A stretch of DNA of 64,000 nt from Streptomyces mutabilis (GTDB lineage Bacteria > Actinomycetota > Actinomycetes > Streptomycetales > Streptomycetaceae), in assembly GCF_014649815.1 (NCBI RefSeq), contig NZ_BMTT01000024.1, forward strand, positions 16,519 to 80,518, given 5' to 3'. The position numbers and the translations under genes are program-made. Each line of letters begins with the position of its first letter. Within the stretch, counting starts at the first letter, position 1. Below, in pieces: positions 38,393 to 47,330 of this stretch. The notes under the pieces are model-generated. The model was not told the DNA's origin. It saw nothing but the letters and a program-made list of their open reading frames with translations, and did not search any database.

Positions 38393-38421
38393 CGTCGATT
38401 GACGGCGGCGGTCAATCGACG
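38393..38421. promoter_or_regulatory. Candidate ArsR operator
   Basis: A perfect 11-bp inverted repeat, CGTCGATTGAC - 7 bp - GTCAATCGACG, lying 36 bp before the ArsR start and 98 bp before the divergent small gene. TTGACG inside the left arm (38399-38404) could be a -35 box. Symmetry, AT-rich core and position suggest autoregulation. Confidence 0.75.
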
Positions 38422-38456
38422 TCGGCGTTGTCAGTGGCGGGATGCACCATGAGGAC

Positions 38457-39563
38457 ATGAGCGTGCGCATCGACATCGCGGGGCTGCGGCCGGAGAGGGT
38501 CGCCGTCGTTCCCTCACCCCTGGCCGAGCTGGGCATGGCGCTGCACGCCCTGTCCGAGCCGGGGCACCATCCGGGCCTGCAGGGCTGGGCGACGGGCGTG
38601 ACCGCGCGGCTCGACTCGCATCTGGCGGACCGGATGTGCGAGGCCGACTTCCTGTGGCGGACGACTTTCTCGGACCTGTTCATGCCCTTCGCCGGTGTAC
38701 CGGGCCGCGACACACTGCCCGGCGCCACCCTCGCCGAGGACCTGGACCTGCTCGACAAGCTGTCCGACGAGCAGTTCGTGGACGCGGCGCTGGAGTTCAC
38801 CTGCGCGCTGCCGTACAGCACGGGTGGCGTCTCGGCGCTCACCGACCCCGAGGCGTGCCGCCGCGCGCTGGACCTGGCCGCCGCGCGGGGGCCGCAGCAG
38901 CTGCGCTTCAGCGAGCGGCTGCTGGCCGACCCGCCGCGCATCCGCGGCTGGCTGCGGCAGTTCGCGCAGGACTGCGACGAGGCGTTCTTCGCGGAAGCCT
39001 GGTCCCGGCTGCGCCACCAACTCGCGGCCGACGCCCGGCACAAGACGGACCTGCTGCGCCACAAGGGCCTCGCCGAGGCGCTGGCCGCCGTGTCCCCGGC
39101 CGTCTCACTGGACGAGGGCTCCGCGCGGATCACGGTCGACAAGCTGGGCGACGGCCGCTCGGCGACCGGGGACGGCGGCCTCCTGCTCGTCCCGACCAGC
39201 CTGGGCCGGCCGCACCTGATGGTCCTGCACCGGCACGACTGGCAGCCGGTGCTGCACTACCCGGTCGGCTCCCCCGAGCTGGCCTCGCCGCCGTCGGTCG
39301 AGCAGCTCACCCTCCGGATGACCGCGCTGTCCCACCCGGTCAGGATGCGGATCTGCCGCCACCTGGCCCGCAGCGCTTACACCACGAGCGAGCTGGCACA
39401 GGCGCACGGGATGACCGCGCCGGAGATATCCCGGCACCTGGGGGTGCTGAAGAAGGCAGGACTGATCACCACCCGCCGTCGCGGCCGGTACGTACTGCAC
39501 CAGCTGGACGTGACGGTGGTGGCCCGGCTGGGCAGCGACTTCCTGGAGGGCATACTCCGCTGA
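38457..39563 (+). CDS. ArsR-family regulator with DUF5937 N-terminal domain
   Basis: About 368 residues. A large N-terminal DUF5937 domain (ERVAVVPSPLAELGMALHAL; ADRMCEADFLWRTTFSDLF) precedes a C-terminal ArsR winged helix (LSHPVRMRICRHLARSAYTT ... MTAPEISRHLGVLKKAGLIT; wing RRRGRYVLHQL). No metal-binding Cys pair is obvious, so the signal is likely a small molecule or protein contact. The start is ATG 38457 (MSVRIDIAGL); ATG 38442 is possible. The perfect palindrome upstream is its probable operator. Confidence 0.9.
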   Translation: MSVRIDIAGLRPERVAVVPSPLAELGMALHALSEPGHHPGLQGWATGVTARLDSHLADRMCEADFLWRTTFSDLFMPFAGVPGRDTLPGATLAEDLDLLDKLSDEQFVDAALEFTCALPYSTGGVSALTDPEACRRALDLAAARGPQQLRFSERLLADPPRIRGWLRQFAQDCDEAFFAEAWSRLRHQLAADARHKTDLLRHKGLAEALAAVSPAVSLDEGSARITVDKLGDGRSATGDGGLLLVPTSLGRPHLMVLHRHDWQPVLHYPVGSPELASPPSVEQLTLRMTALSHPVRMRICRHLARSAYTTSELAQAHGMTAPEISRHLGVLKKAGLITTRRRGRYVLHQLDVTVVARLGSDFLEGILR

Positions 39564-39603
39564 TCGCGGGCCGATCGGAGCACGACCGGCCCCGCCGGCC
39601 CCC

Positions 39604-40278
39604 TCAGCCCTGCCCGCCGCCCGCCCGCACGAGCCCCGTCTCGTAGGCGAGAACCACGACCTGCACCCGGTCGCGCAGGTCCAGTTTGGTCAGAATGCGG
39701 CCCACGTGGGTCTTCACCGTCGCCTCCGACAGCACCAGTCGGGCCGCGATCTCCCCGTTGGACAGTCCCTGCGCCACCAGCACCATCACCTCGCGCTCGC
39801 GCTCGGTGAGCCGCTGGAGCTCCGTGTGCCGGGGCTGTTGGCCGGTGGCCGGCAGCATCGGCGCGAAACGGTCCAGGAGCCGGCGGGTGGTCGAGGGGGC
39901 GACCACCGCGTCCCCGCTGTGCACGGACCGGATCGCGGCGAGCAGCTCACCGGGCGGCACGTCCTTCAGCATGAAGCCGGAGGCGCCCGCCTTCAGCGCC
40001 GAGAAGGCGTACTCGTCGAGGTCGAAGGTGGTCAGGATCAACACCTTCGGCGCCTCGGGATCCACGCAGATACGGCTGGTGGTCTCGACGCCGTCGAGCT
40101 TGGGCATGCGGACGTCCATCAGGACGACGTCCACGGAGGTCGAGCGCAGCACCTGGAGGGCCTCGACGCCGTCGCCCGCCTCCGCGACGACCTCCATGTC
40201 CGGCTGGGCGGCGAGCACCATCCGGAACCCGGTGCGCAGCAGCACCTGGTCGTCGACGAGCATTACGCGGATCGTCAT
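39604..40278 (-). CDS. NarL/LuxR-family response regulator
   Basis: 224 residues. The receiver has acidic DD (9-10) and Asp55 (LMDVRMPKLDG), then a LuxR HTH (LTEREREVMVLVAQGLSNGE ... VLSEATVKTHVGRILTKL). The partner kinase is 71 bp upstream on the same strand. It resembles DesR-like regulators common in Streptomyces; no target can be read from the sequence. Confidence 0.94.
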   Translation of the reverse strand: MTIRVMLVDDQVLLRTGFRMVLAAQPDMEVVAEAGDGVEALQVLRSTSVDVVLMDVRMPKLDGVETTSRICVDPEAPKVLILTTFDLDEYAFSALKAGASGFMLKDVPPGELLAAIRSVHSGDAVVAPSTTRRLLDRFAPMLPATGQQPRHTELQRLTEREREVMVLVAQGLSNGEIAARLVLSEATVKTHVGRILTKLDLRDRVQVVVLAYETGLVRAGGGQG

Positions 40279-40349
40279 CCGGGCCTCTTCCTCACAGGTC
40301 TTACGGGTCTTACAGGTGTCAACGCGGTACGCGCGCACGTGCGCGGCCG

Positions 40350-41555
40350 TCAGGGTGCGGGCTTCAGCGGCAGCAGCGCACTGATCCGGAATCCTCCGCC
40401 CGGCCGCGGTCCCGCGTCCAGGGTGCCGCCGACCATGCCGACCCGTTCCCGCATGCCGATCATGCCGTGCCCCTGGCCGTCGAAGCCGCCCTCCTCGTAC
40501 AGCTCGTGCGGGGCGCCCTTGCCGTCGTCCTCGATGAGCAGCCCGAGGCCGTCGTCGAAGTAGACCAGCCGCACGCTCGCGCCCGCGTTGGGGCCACCAT
40601 GCTTGCGGGTGTTGGTCAGCGCCTCCTGCACGATGCGGTACGCGGTGAGCTCCACGCCGCTGGGCAGCTCGCGCGGGGTGCCTTCGACCTTGAAGTCGAC
40701 GGGCAGGCCGGAACTGCGGCACTGCTCGACGAGGTCCTCGATCTGCTGGACGTCGGGCTGCGGGACGTACTCGCCGGCCTCCTGGTGCTCGCCGGTGCGC
40801 AGCACGCCGAGCAGGCGGCGCATCTCGGCGAGGGCCTGACGGCCGGTGGAGGAGATGGTCTCCAGGGCCTTCTTCGCCTGGTCGGGGGCGGTGTCCAGGA
40901 CGTAGGCGGCACCGTCGGCCTGGACCACCATCACGGAGACGTTGTGCGCGACGACGTCGTGCAGCTCGCGCGCGATCCGGGCGCGTTCGGCGGCGACCGC
41001 CACCTTGGACTGCGCCTCGCGCTCCTTCTCCAGCCGGGCGGCCCGCTCCTCCAGCTGCGCGAAGTAGGCGCGGCGGGTGCGGACGGAGTCGCCGAGCACC
41101 CAGGCGAGGGCGAAGGGCACCGCCTGGAACACGGTTATGGCGATGTTGGCACCTATGCCCAGGCCGCCGTCGGCCCAGCGCAGCTGGGCGAGGGGCGCCG
41201 CGCACAGGCCCACGGCGAGCGCGGTCCGCGAGGCCCAGCGGGCTCCGGTCGCGGCGACGGTGTAGATGATCACCAGGAAGGCGAAGTCGGCCGGGAGTGT
41301 GGAGACGTCCAGGACCAGCTGTCCCGCGCCGAGGGCGAGGGCCAGCACCAGCATCTTCTCCGGCATCCGCTGTCGCAGCGCGATCACGAAGCACAGCAGG
41401 ACGGTGAAGCCGAGGAGCAGCGCCGTGGTGTCCGTGCCCTCGCTCCGGGGCTGCGGGGTCGTAAGGGACACCAGGGAAATCCCGAACAGGACGAGGGCCC
41501 AGAAACAGTCGACCCCGGTCGGGTGGCTGCGGATGAAGGCGTAGAGGCGCTGCAC
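40350..41555 (-). CDS. Sensor histidine kinase (HisKA_3, DesK-like)
   Basis: 401 residues. Four to five N-terminal membrane helices (about 15-155) precede a coiled segment (EERAARLEKEREAQ), H-box His199 (RARIARELHDVVAHNVSVMV) and HATPase with N-box (IVQEALTNTRKHG), G1 (IEDDGKGA) and G2 (GQGHGMIGMRERVGMVGGTL). The membrane sensor has almost no loop outside, so it probably reads membrane state or a lipid-borne signal. Confidence 0.94.
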   Translation of the reverse strand: MQRLYAFIRSHPTGVDCFWALVLFGISLVSLTTPQPRSEGTDTTALLLGFTVLLCFVIALRQRMPEKMLVLALALGAGQLVLDVSTLPADFAFLVIIYTVAATGARWASRTALAVGLCAAPLAQLRWADGGLGIGANIAITVFQAVPFALAWVLGDSVRTRRAYFAQLEERAARLEKEREAQSKVAVAAERARIARELHDVVAHNVSVMVVQADGAAYVLDTAPDQAKKALETISSTGRQALAEMRRLLGVLRTGEHQEAGEYVPQPDVQQIEDLVEQCRSSGLPVDFKVEGTPRELPSGVELTAYRIVQEALTNTRKHGGPNAGASVRLVYFDDGLGLLIEDDGKGAPHELYEEGGFDGQGHGMIGMRERVGMVGGTLDAGPRPGGGFRISALLPLKPAP

Positions 41556-41673
41556 GTAACCCAGCGTAGGGAAGTGCGATAGGTGCAGGGGTCAACCGGA
41601 GGGCCGATCCGCAGCCTCCGTGCATACTCCGCAAGGTGGAGGCTCCGCTCCTCAGTGCCCCTAGCCTGGGTCT

Positions 41674-42765
41674 GTGACAGCAGGGGCGAGCAGGGCCACA
41701 GGGGCCTCGGGAACTCACGGGAACCGGCGGGGCTGGCGGGGCTGGCGGGAAGCAGCACAGGACGCCCTCTACGGAACGGCCGGTTTCTACCGCACCGCGC
41801 CGGAGGGACCGGCCGGGCACTTCCGGACGTCTGTGCATGCGTCGCCGCTGTTCGCCGGAGCGGTGGCGCGGCTGCTGTGCCGGATCGACGAGGTGCTGGG
41901 GAGGCCCGCGTCGCTGGACTTCGTGGACATGGCGGCCGGCCGCGGGGAACTGGTCACGGGGGTGCTGGCCGCGCTGCCCGCCGATGTGGCGGCGCGCACG
42001 CGCGCGTACGCCGTCGAGATCGCCGGCCGCCCGGACGGGCTGGACCACAGGATCGAGTGGTCGGCCGAGCCGCCGCGCGGGGTGACCGGGCTGCTCTTCG
42101 CCAACGAGTGGCTGGACAACGTGCCGGTGGACGTGGCCGAGGTGGACGGCGCGGGGCTGGCCCGGCGGGTGCTCGTCCGGGACGACGGGACCGAGCGGCT
42201 CGGGGAGCCGGTGGCCGGAGCGGAGGCCGAATGGCTGGCCCGGTGGTGGCCGCTGACCGGCGAGGAAGGGCGCCGGGCGGAGATCGGGCTTTCCCGGGAC
42301 GTCGCCTGGGCGCGCGCCGTCGCGGCGCTGGACGCCGGTCTCGCCGTGGCCGCCGACTACGCGCACACCGTGGACACCCGCCCGCCGTTCGGGACGCTCA
42401 CGGGCTTCCGGGAGGGCCGGGAGACGCCGCCGGTGCCGGACGGGTCGTGCGACATCACCGCGCACGTGGCGCTGGACGCGTGTGAGGCCGTCGGGAAGCG
42501 CGCTCCGGGGCGCACGCTCCCCGACGCGCTGTCGCGCCCCCAGCGGGAGGTCCTGCGCGCCCTCGGCGTCACAGGCGTACGCCCCCCGCTCGCGCTGGCC
42601 TCCACCGACCCGACGGCGTACGTACGCGCCCTGGCGAGCGCCTCCGAGGCCGCCGAGCTGACCGCGGCGGGCGGCCTCGGCGACTTCCGGTGGCTGCTCC
42701 AGCCGGTCGGGTCCCTCGACGCCGAGGCCCTACTTGTCGATGTCCCCGACGACGAAGAAGAGTGA
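41674..42765 (+). CDS. SAM-dependent methyltransferase of the MidA/NDUFAF7-like family
   Basis: 363 residues. The SAM-binding region has [19 protein letters not shown] (acidic/glycine motif I) and later [20 protein letters not shown], the family's N-E-hh-D-hhP signature of NDUFAF7/MidA proteins. In mitochondria NDUFAF7 dimethylates an arginine of the complex I subunit NDUFS2, the NuoD homologue (known). Here the gene converges on, and overlaps by 36 bp, a nuoD-like gene. The N-terminus is Arg/Gly/Trp-rich with a small DNA repeat (gcggggctg). GTG 41674 is the start of the longest frame. Confidence 0.87.
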   Translation: MTAGASRATGASGTHGNRRGWRGWREAAQDALYGTAGFYRTAPEGPAGHFRTSVHASPLFAGAVARLLCRIDEVLGRPASLDFVDMAAGRGELVTGVLAALPADVAARTRAYAVEIAGRPDGLDHRIEWSAEPPRGVTGLLFANEWLDNVPVDVAEVDGAGLARRVLVRDDGTERLGEPVAGAEAEWLARWWPLTGEEGRRAEIGLSRDVAWARAVAALDAGLAVAADYAHTVDTRPPFGTLTGFREGRETPPVPDGSCDITAHVALDACEAVGKRAPGRTLPDALSRPQREVLRALGVTGVRPPLALASTDPTAYVRALASASEAAELTAAGGLGDFRWLLQPVGSLDAEALLVDVPDDEEE

Positions 42766-43881
42766 CCCGAGGATCGCCACCATGTCCGAGACCAGTGTCC
42801 CGGGCAGCAGCTCGGTGAGCGCCTGGATGTTGTTGTACGAGGCCGAGCGCAGCTTCAGCCGGTACGGGGTCTTCTCGCCCTTGCTGACGAGGTAGTAGCC
42901 GTTGATGCCGAGCGGGTTCTCGGTCCAGGCGTACGTGTGGCCCTCAGGCGCCTTGAGCACCTTCGGGAGTCGCTGGTTGACCGGTCCGGGCTCCAGCTCG
43001 GCCAGGCGGTCCAGGCAGGCGTCGGCGAGGTCGAGGGCGTTGTGCGTCTGCTCCAGGAGGCACTCGAAGCGGGCGAGGCAGTCGCCGTCGGTGCGGGTGA
43101 CGACCTTCAGGGTGTCCTGGAGTTCGCCGTAGGCCAGGTACGGCTCGTCGCGCCGGAGGTCGAAGTCGACGCCGGAGGCGCGGGCGATCGGGCCGCTGAC
43201 GCCGTAGGCGTGCACGGCCTCGGGGCTCAGGGCGCCCACCCCGCGCGTGCGCCCCCGGAAGATCTCGTTGCCGAGCACCAGGTCGTCGAAGACGTCCATG
43301 CGGGAGCGCACGGCGGCGACGGCACCGCGTGCGCGTGCGGTCCAGCCGGCCGGCAGGTCCTCCTTGAGGCCGCCGACGCGGTTGAACATGTAGTGCATGC
43401 GCCCGCCGGAGACCTCCTCCATGACGTTCTGGAGCACCTCGCGCTCGCGGAAGGCGTAGAAGACCGGGGTGATGCCGCCCAGCTCCAGCGGGTACGACCC
43501 GAGGAACATCAGGTGGTTGAGCACCCGGTTCAGCTCGGCGAGGAGCGTGCGCGTCCACACCGCGCGCGTGGGGACCTCCATGCCGAGCATGCGCTCGACG
43601 GCGAGGACCACGCCGAGCTCGTTGGAGAACGCGGACAGCCAGTCGTGGCGGTTGGCGAGCACGATGATCTGACGGTAGTCACGGGCCTCGAACAGCTTCT
43701 CCGCGCCGCGGTGCATGTAGCCGATCACGGGCTCCGCGTGGACGATGCGTTCGCCGTCCAGGACGAGCCGCAGCCGCAGCACGCCGTGCGTGGACGGGTG
43801 CTGGGGCCCGATGTTGAGCACCATGTCGGTGCTCTCCGCGGCGCCGCCGATGCCGACCATGGTCTCCGTCGTGGGAGTCAT
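42730..43881 (-). CDS. NADH-quinone oxidoreductase subunit D homologue (NuoD-like, solitary)
   Basis: 383 residues, close to the usual length for the 49-kDa-type subunit. [15 protein letters not shown] (24-38) is the conserved quinone-site segment, [13 protein letters not shown] (57-69) follows, then [11 protein letters not shown] and the C-terminal [20 protein letters not shown]. It belongs to the NiFe-hydrogenase large-subunit fold without Ni ligands. No other nuo genes lie nearby, so this is a second copy outside the main operon. Arg58 matches the arginine methylated in mitochondrial NDUFS2 (alignment from memory). Confidence 0.93.
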   Translation of the reverse strand: MTPTTETMVGIGGAAESTDMVLNIGPQHPSTHGVLRLRLVLDGERIVHAEPVIGYMHRGAEKLFEARDYRQIIVLANRHDWLSAFSNELGVVLAVERMLGMEVPTRAVWTRTLLAELNRVLNHLMFLGSYPLELGGITPVFYAFREREVLQNVMEEVSGGRMHYMFNRVGGLKEDLPAGWTARARGAVAAVRSRMDVFDDLVLGNEIFRGRTRGVGALSPEAVHAYGVSGPIARASGVDFDLRRDEPYLAYGELQDTLKVVTRTDGDCLARFECLLEQTHNALDLADACLDRLAELEPGPVNQRLPKVLKAPEGHTYAWTENPLGINGYYLVSKGEKTPYRLKLRSASYNNIQALTELLPGTLVSDMVAILGSLFFVVGDIDK

Positions 43882-43912
43882 GCACACAGTCTCCCCTACG
43901 TACGCTGGCTCC

Positions 43913-44434
43913 ATGGAGACGGGGAGCCCTGACGACACGGGCGCGGCCGGGACGGCGAAGGCCACGCGGGACGATCCGGTGTGGACCGGCCTGCCACCGG
44001 GACTGCTGCGCATGCGACGCCTGCTGCTGGTGGTGTGGCTGGGGTTGCTCACCCTTGCCGCGGGCCTGCTGCCCGGACTGTTCCTTGGACCGGCGTGGGC
44101 GGTTCTCGCGCTGCTGCCGCTGGGCCTGGCGGTGTGGGGATGGGCGATGCTGGAGCGCAACTGGCGGTCCTGGCGGTACGCCGAGCGCGCCGACGACCTG
44201 TTGATCAGCCGGGGCGTGCTGTGGCGGGAGGAGACCGTCGTGCCGTACGGGCGCATGCAGTTGGTCGAGGTGACCTCCGGGCCGGTCGAGCGGCACTTCG
44301 GCCTGGCCAGCGTCCAGCTGCACACGGCCGCCGCCGCGACCGACGCGACCATCCCGGGCCTCGACCCGGCCGAGGCGGAACGTCTCCGCGACCGGCTCAC
44401 CGAGCTGGGCGAGGCCCGATCGGCGGGGCTGTGA
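43913..44434 (+). CDS. Bacterial PH-domain membrane protein (YdbS-like)
   Basis: 173 residues. Two membrane helices (about 35-78: [40 protein letters not shown]) precede a bPH2 domain ([47 protein letters not shown]). Its stop overlaps the next gene's GTG (GTGA), giving a coupled pair as with ydbS-ydbT in Bacillus, which help resistance to some bacteriocins (known). It is divergent from nuoD. Confidence 0.9.
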   Translation: METGSPDDTGAAGTAKATRDDPVWTGLPPGLLRMRRLLLVVWLGLLTLAAGLLPGLFLGPAWAVLALLPLGLAVWGWAMLERNWRSWRYAERADDLLISRGVLWREETVVPYGRMQLVEVTSGPVERHFGLASVQLHTAAAATDATIPGLDPAEAERLRDRLTELGEARSAGL

Positions 44435-45990
44435 CGACGCCCGGGGAGGAAGAGACGGCCAGGGGCTCCGTAGCGCCCGGGGAGGACCCGGCGGGCGGTG
44501 GCTCCGTGGCGCCCGGGGAGGGCCCGGCGGCCAGGCGCTCCGTGGCGCCCGGGGAGGACGAAGCGCGCACGAACTGCCCGGCGTCCGGAAAGGGAGAAGC
44601 CGGCACCGGCTCCCCAGCGTCCGGGAGGGAACAAGCCGGAACCAGCTCCCCAGCCCCCGGACAGGAGGTACCGAGCACGAGCTCAGCGGCCCCCGACCGA
44701 CTCGCCGAGCGCCGACTGCACCCCGTCACGCCCCTGCGGCGGGCGTGGGCGCCGGTGGCCGTGCTGGTCGGATGGGCCGTGCACGATCCCGACCAGGCAC
44801 AGCGCCAGCTGACCCGGCTGACCACGACCCACCTGCTGCTCGGCCTCGCCCTATTGATCCCGGCCGCCGCCCTGTACGGTTTCCTGACCTGGTGGTTCAC
44901 CCACTACGCGGTGACCGACACCGAGCTGCGCATCCGCACCGGCCTGCTGTTCCGCCGCACCGCCCACATCCGGCTCGAACGCGTCCAGGCCATCGACGTC
45001 ACCCAGCCCCTGCTCGCCCGCGTCGCGGGGGTCGCCAAACTCAAACTCGACGTCATAGGCACCGGCAAGAAGGACGAACTGGCCTTCCTGGGAAACGACG
45101 AGGCCCGCGCACTGCGCGCCGAACTGCTCGCCCGCGCGGCCGGACTGGCACCCGAGACCGCGCACGAGGTCGGCGAGGCACCCTCCCGGCAACTGCTGCG
45201 CGTGCCGCCGCGCGTGCTCGCCGTCGCCCTGCTGCTGACCGGCGCGACCTGGGGCACCCTGATCGCCGCCGCCCTCGTACCCACGCTGCTGTGGCTAGCC
45301 ACCCACAACCTGTGGACGGTGCTGGCGACCGCCCTGCCGCTGCTGGGCGCCGCGGGTGCGAGCAGCGCGGGCCGGTTCGTCGGGGAGTACGACTGGACGG
45401 TGGCGGAGTCCCCGGACGGGCTCCGCCTCGACCACGGACTGCTGGACCGCGCGCACGAGACGGTGCCGCCGGGCCGGGTGCAGACCGTGCGGATCGTGGA
45501 GCCGCTGCTGTGGCGGCGGCGGGGCTGGGTGCGGGTGGAGCTGGACGTGGCCGGGTCGTCGAACTCCGTGCTGATCCCGGTCGCCCCGCGCGGGATCGCG
45601 GAGTCGGTCGTGGCGCGCGTGCTGCCCGGGGTGACCGTGCCGGCGGGCCCGGCGCTGTCGCGCCCGCCGCGCCGGGCCGCGCGCTGCAGGCCGCTGTGGT
45701 GGCGGGGCTACGGGCTCGCCGTCACCCATACGGTCTTCGCCGCCCGGTACGGGCTGCTCAGCCGCAGTCTGGCTCTGGTGCCGCACGCGAAGGTGCAGAG
45801 CGTGCGCCGCACCCAGGGGCCGTGGCAGCGGGCGCTGCGGCTGGCCGACGTACGGGTGGACACGGGGGCGAACAAGACCGTCACCGCACGCCTGCGCGAC
45901 GCCGACGAGGCGGCGGAACTGCTGCGGGCCCAGGCGGAACGCTCCCGGACCGGCCGTCGGGACGCGCTGCCGGACCGGTGGATGGCCTGA
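44431..45990 (+). CDS. Multi-PH-domain membrane protein (YdbT-like) with repetitive N-terminus
   Basis: 519 residues. The first 90 are low complexity: three copies of SVAPGE-based units, then three SPASG/SPAPG-based units. Next come paired membrane helices (about 130-150), a first bPH2 ([40 protein letters not shown]), a second helical pair (about 255-305), a second bPH2 ([20 protein letters not shown] ... [14 protein letters not shown]) and a third ([40 protein letters not shown]). Coupled to the preceding gene by GTGA. The N-terminal repeats look like recent 36-bp duplications. Confidence 0.9.
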   Translation: MTTPGEEETARGSVAPGEDPAGGGSVAPGEGPAARRSVAPGEDEARTNCPASGKGEAGTGSPASGREQAGTSSPAPGQEVPSTSSAAPDRLAERRLHPVTPLRRAWAPVAVLVGWAVHDPDQAQRQLTRLTTTHLLLGLALLIPAAALYGFLTWWFTHYAVTDTELRIRTGLLFRRTAHIRLERVQAIDVTQPLLARVAGVAKLKLDVIGTGKKDELAFLGNDEARALRAELLARAAGLAPETAHEVGEAPSRQLLRVPPRVLAVALLLTGATWGTLIAAALVPTLLWLATHNLWTVLATALPLLGAAGASSAGRFVGEYDWTVAESPDGLRLDHGLLDRAHETVPPGRVQTVRIVEPLLWRRRGWVRVELDVAGSSNSVLIPVAPRGIAESVVARVLPGVTVPAGPALSRPPRRAARCRPLWWRGYGLAVTHTVFAARYGLLSRSLALVPHAKVQSVRRTQGPWQRALRLADVRVDTGANKTVTARLRDADEAAELLRAQAERSRTGRRDALPDRWMA

Positions 45991-46014
45991 CGTCCCGCGC
46001 CCGTCCGTGCCCGG

Positions 46015-47202
46015 TCAGGACACGGCGCTGCGCAGCCCCTGCACGTCGATCTGCTCCGTCTCGTCGTGGGCCGTCAGGTCGATGACCTGGCCCACGCCCC
46101 GGGACTCCTCGCCGGCCTGCTTGAAGACCGCCTCCTCCTCCGCCTTGTGCAGAGCGGGGGTTTCCTGGCCGACCACGTCGGAGAGGTCCTCGTTCTGGAC
46201 GGTCTTCAGGGCTTGTGGCGACGACGTGCCGTCCTGGTCGTTCTTGGTGCCGAAGAAGTCGAAGCCGCCCTCGACGACGGGGCGCCGGGCCGGGGCCGAC
46301 GGTACGACGGCCACCGCGGCCGGCACCGAGAAGCGACCGGTGGCCCGCCCGGTGGGCTCAGTGGGCTGCGCGGGACGGGCGGTCGGGGAGGCGGCGGCGG
46401 TGCGCTCGTGTCCGTCGGCCGCCTCGTGCTGCCCCTGCGCCTCGTCCTTCCGCGCGGTGCCGTCGTCCTGCGCGGTCTCGTCGACCGCCACGCGCTCGCC
46501 CCCGCCGTTCCCGTCGTCATCGCCGTCGCCGCCCGCACCGGAGCCACGGTCGTCGGCGGGCACGTCCCCGGTGAAGCGGGCAAGTGCCGCGTTCGCCCGC
46601 AGGAAGAGCCGGGAGCCCCCGGGCGAGAAGACGGAGGGCACGTCCTCGGCGGTCCCGTCGGCCACCGCCTCCCGGGCCACGGCTTCCTCGACGGGTGTCT
46701 CCTCCGCCGGTGCCGGCCGGGCGGGCGGCAGCGCGGGCGCCTGCGGCACGGCCTCTGTCTCCAGCAGCCGACGGCCCTCCAGCGCGCTGGCCCGCTCGGT
46801 CTCGGCGGTGGCGTAACGCCGCAGAAGGGCAGCGTGCTCGTTGCGCAGCCCCGTCAGTTCGGTGCGCTTGGCCCGCAGCCGCTGCTCCAGCTTCTGGCGC
46901 AGTTCGCGCGACTCCTCCAGGTCGGACTCCAGTTCGGCGACCCGCTCCTCGTAGCGCCACTCGTCGTTCGCACGCGCGCGCATGAGGTCGGCGACGCGCT
47001 TGCCCGCCTGCGCGTCCCAGTGCCGCATGACGACCGCACCGACGACGGCCGTCACCGCGGCGGCCGCGGCCAGTGAGCGCAAGATCATCGCTTCGCTGAA
47101 CACCCAGGGGACGAGGGCGCAGACGACGGAGACGCCTGCGATCGCCGACGGAGGAAGCAGTCTGTGCAGGGGCGGGGAATGGCGGTGACGTCCACGTGGC
47201 AT
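46015..47202 (-). CDS. Membrane-anchored coiled-coil protein with acidic disordered region
   Basis: 395 residues. A basic His-rich start (RGRHRHSPPLHRLLPP) precedes two hydrophobic helices (about 19-60), a coiled coil (about 70-145: RYEERVAELESDLEESRELR ... RLRAKRTELTGLRNEHAALL), then a long Pro/Ala/Glu/Gly-rich region and a conserved-looking tail (GGFDFFGTKNDQ). The layout suggests a cytoplasmic scaffold tied to the membrane. No enzyme motif. It is convergent with the PH-domain gene. Confidence 0.8.
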   Translation of the reverse strand: MPRGRHRHSPPLHRLLPPSAIAGVSVVCALVPWVFSEAMILRSLAAAAAVTAVVGAVVMRHWDAQAGKRVADLMRARANDEWRYEERVAELESDLEESRELRQKLEQRLRAKRTELTGLRNEHAALLRRYATAETERASALEGRRLLETEAVPQAPALPPARPAPAEETPVEEAVAREAVADGTAEDVPSVFSPGGSRLFLRANAALARFTGDVPADDRGSGAGGDGDDDGNGGGERVAVDETAQDDGTARKDEAQGQHEAADGHERTAAASPTARPAQPTEPTGRATGRFSVPAAVAVVPSAPARRPVVEGGFDFFGTKNDQDGTSSPQALKTVQNEDLSDVVGQETPALHKAEEEAVFKQAGEESRGVGQVIDLTAHDETEQIDVQGLRSAVS

Positions 47203-47330
47203 GGCCAGAAACTTACCGCGCGTAGGCGATTCTTGGCGCCCCGCCCCGCAAAAACACAGCCGTATCCCAGGCGTTCACACGCTACCGGGATTCCACGCGG
47301 CCACCGGGGGCCGAATTAGTTCAAGATCAT

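Noticed and set aside
39604-42465. 953-codon minus frame covering a kinase and regulator
   Set aside because: Only the last 224 codons are the real response regulator; the rest is out of frame with the kinase and methyltransferase genes.
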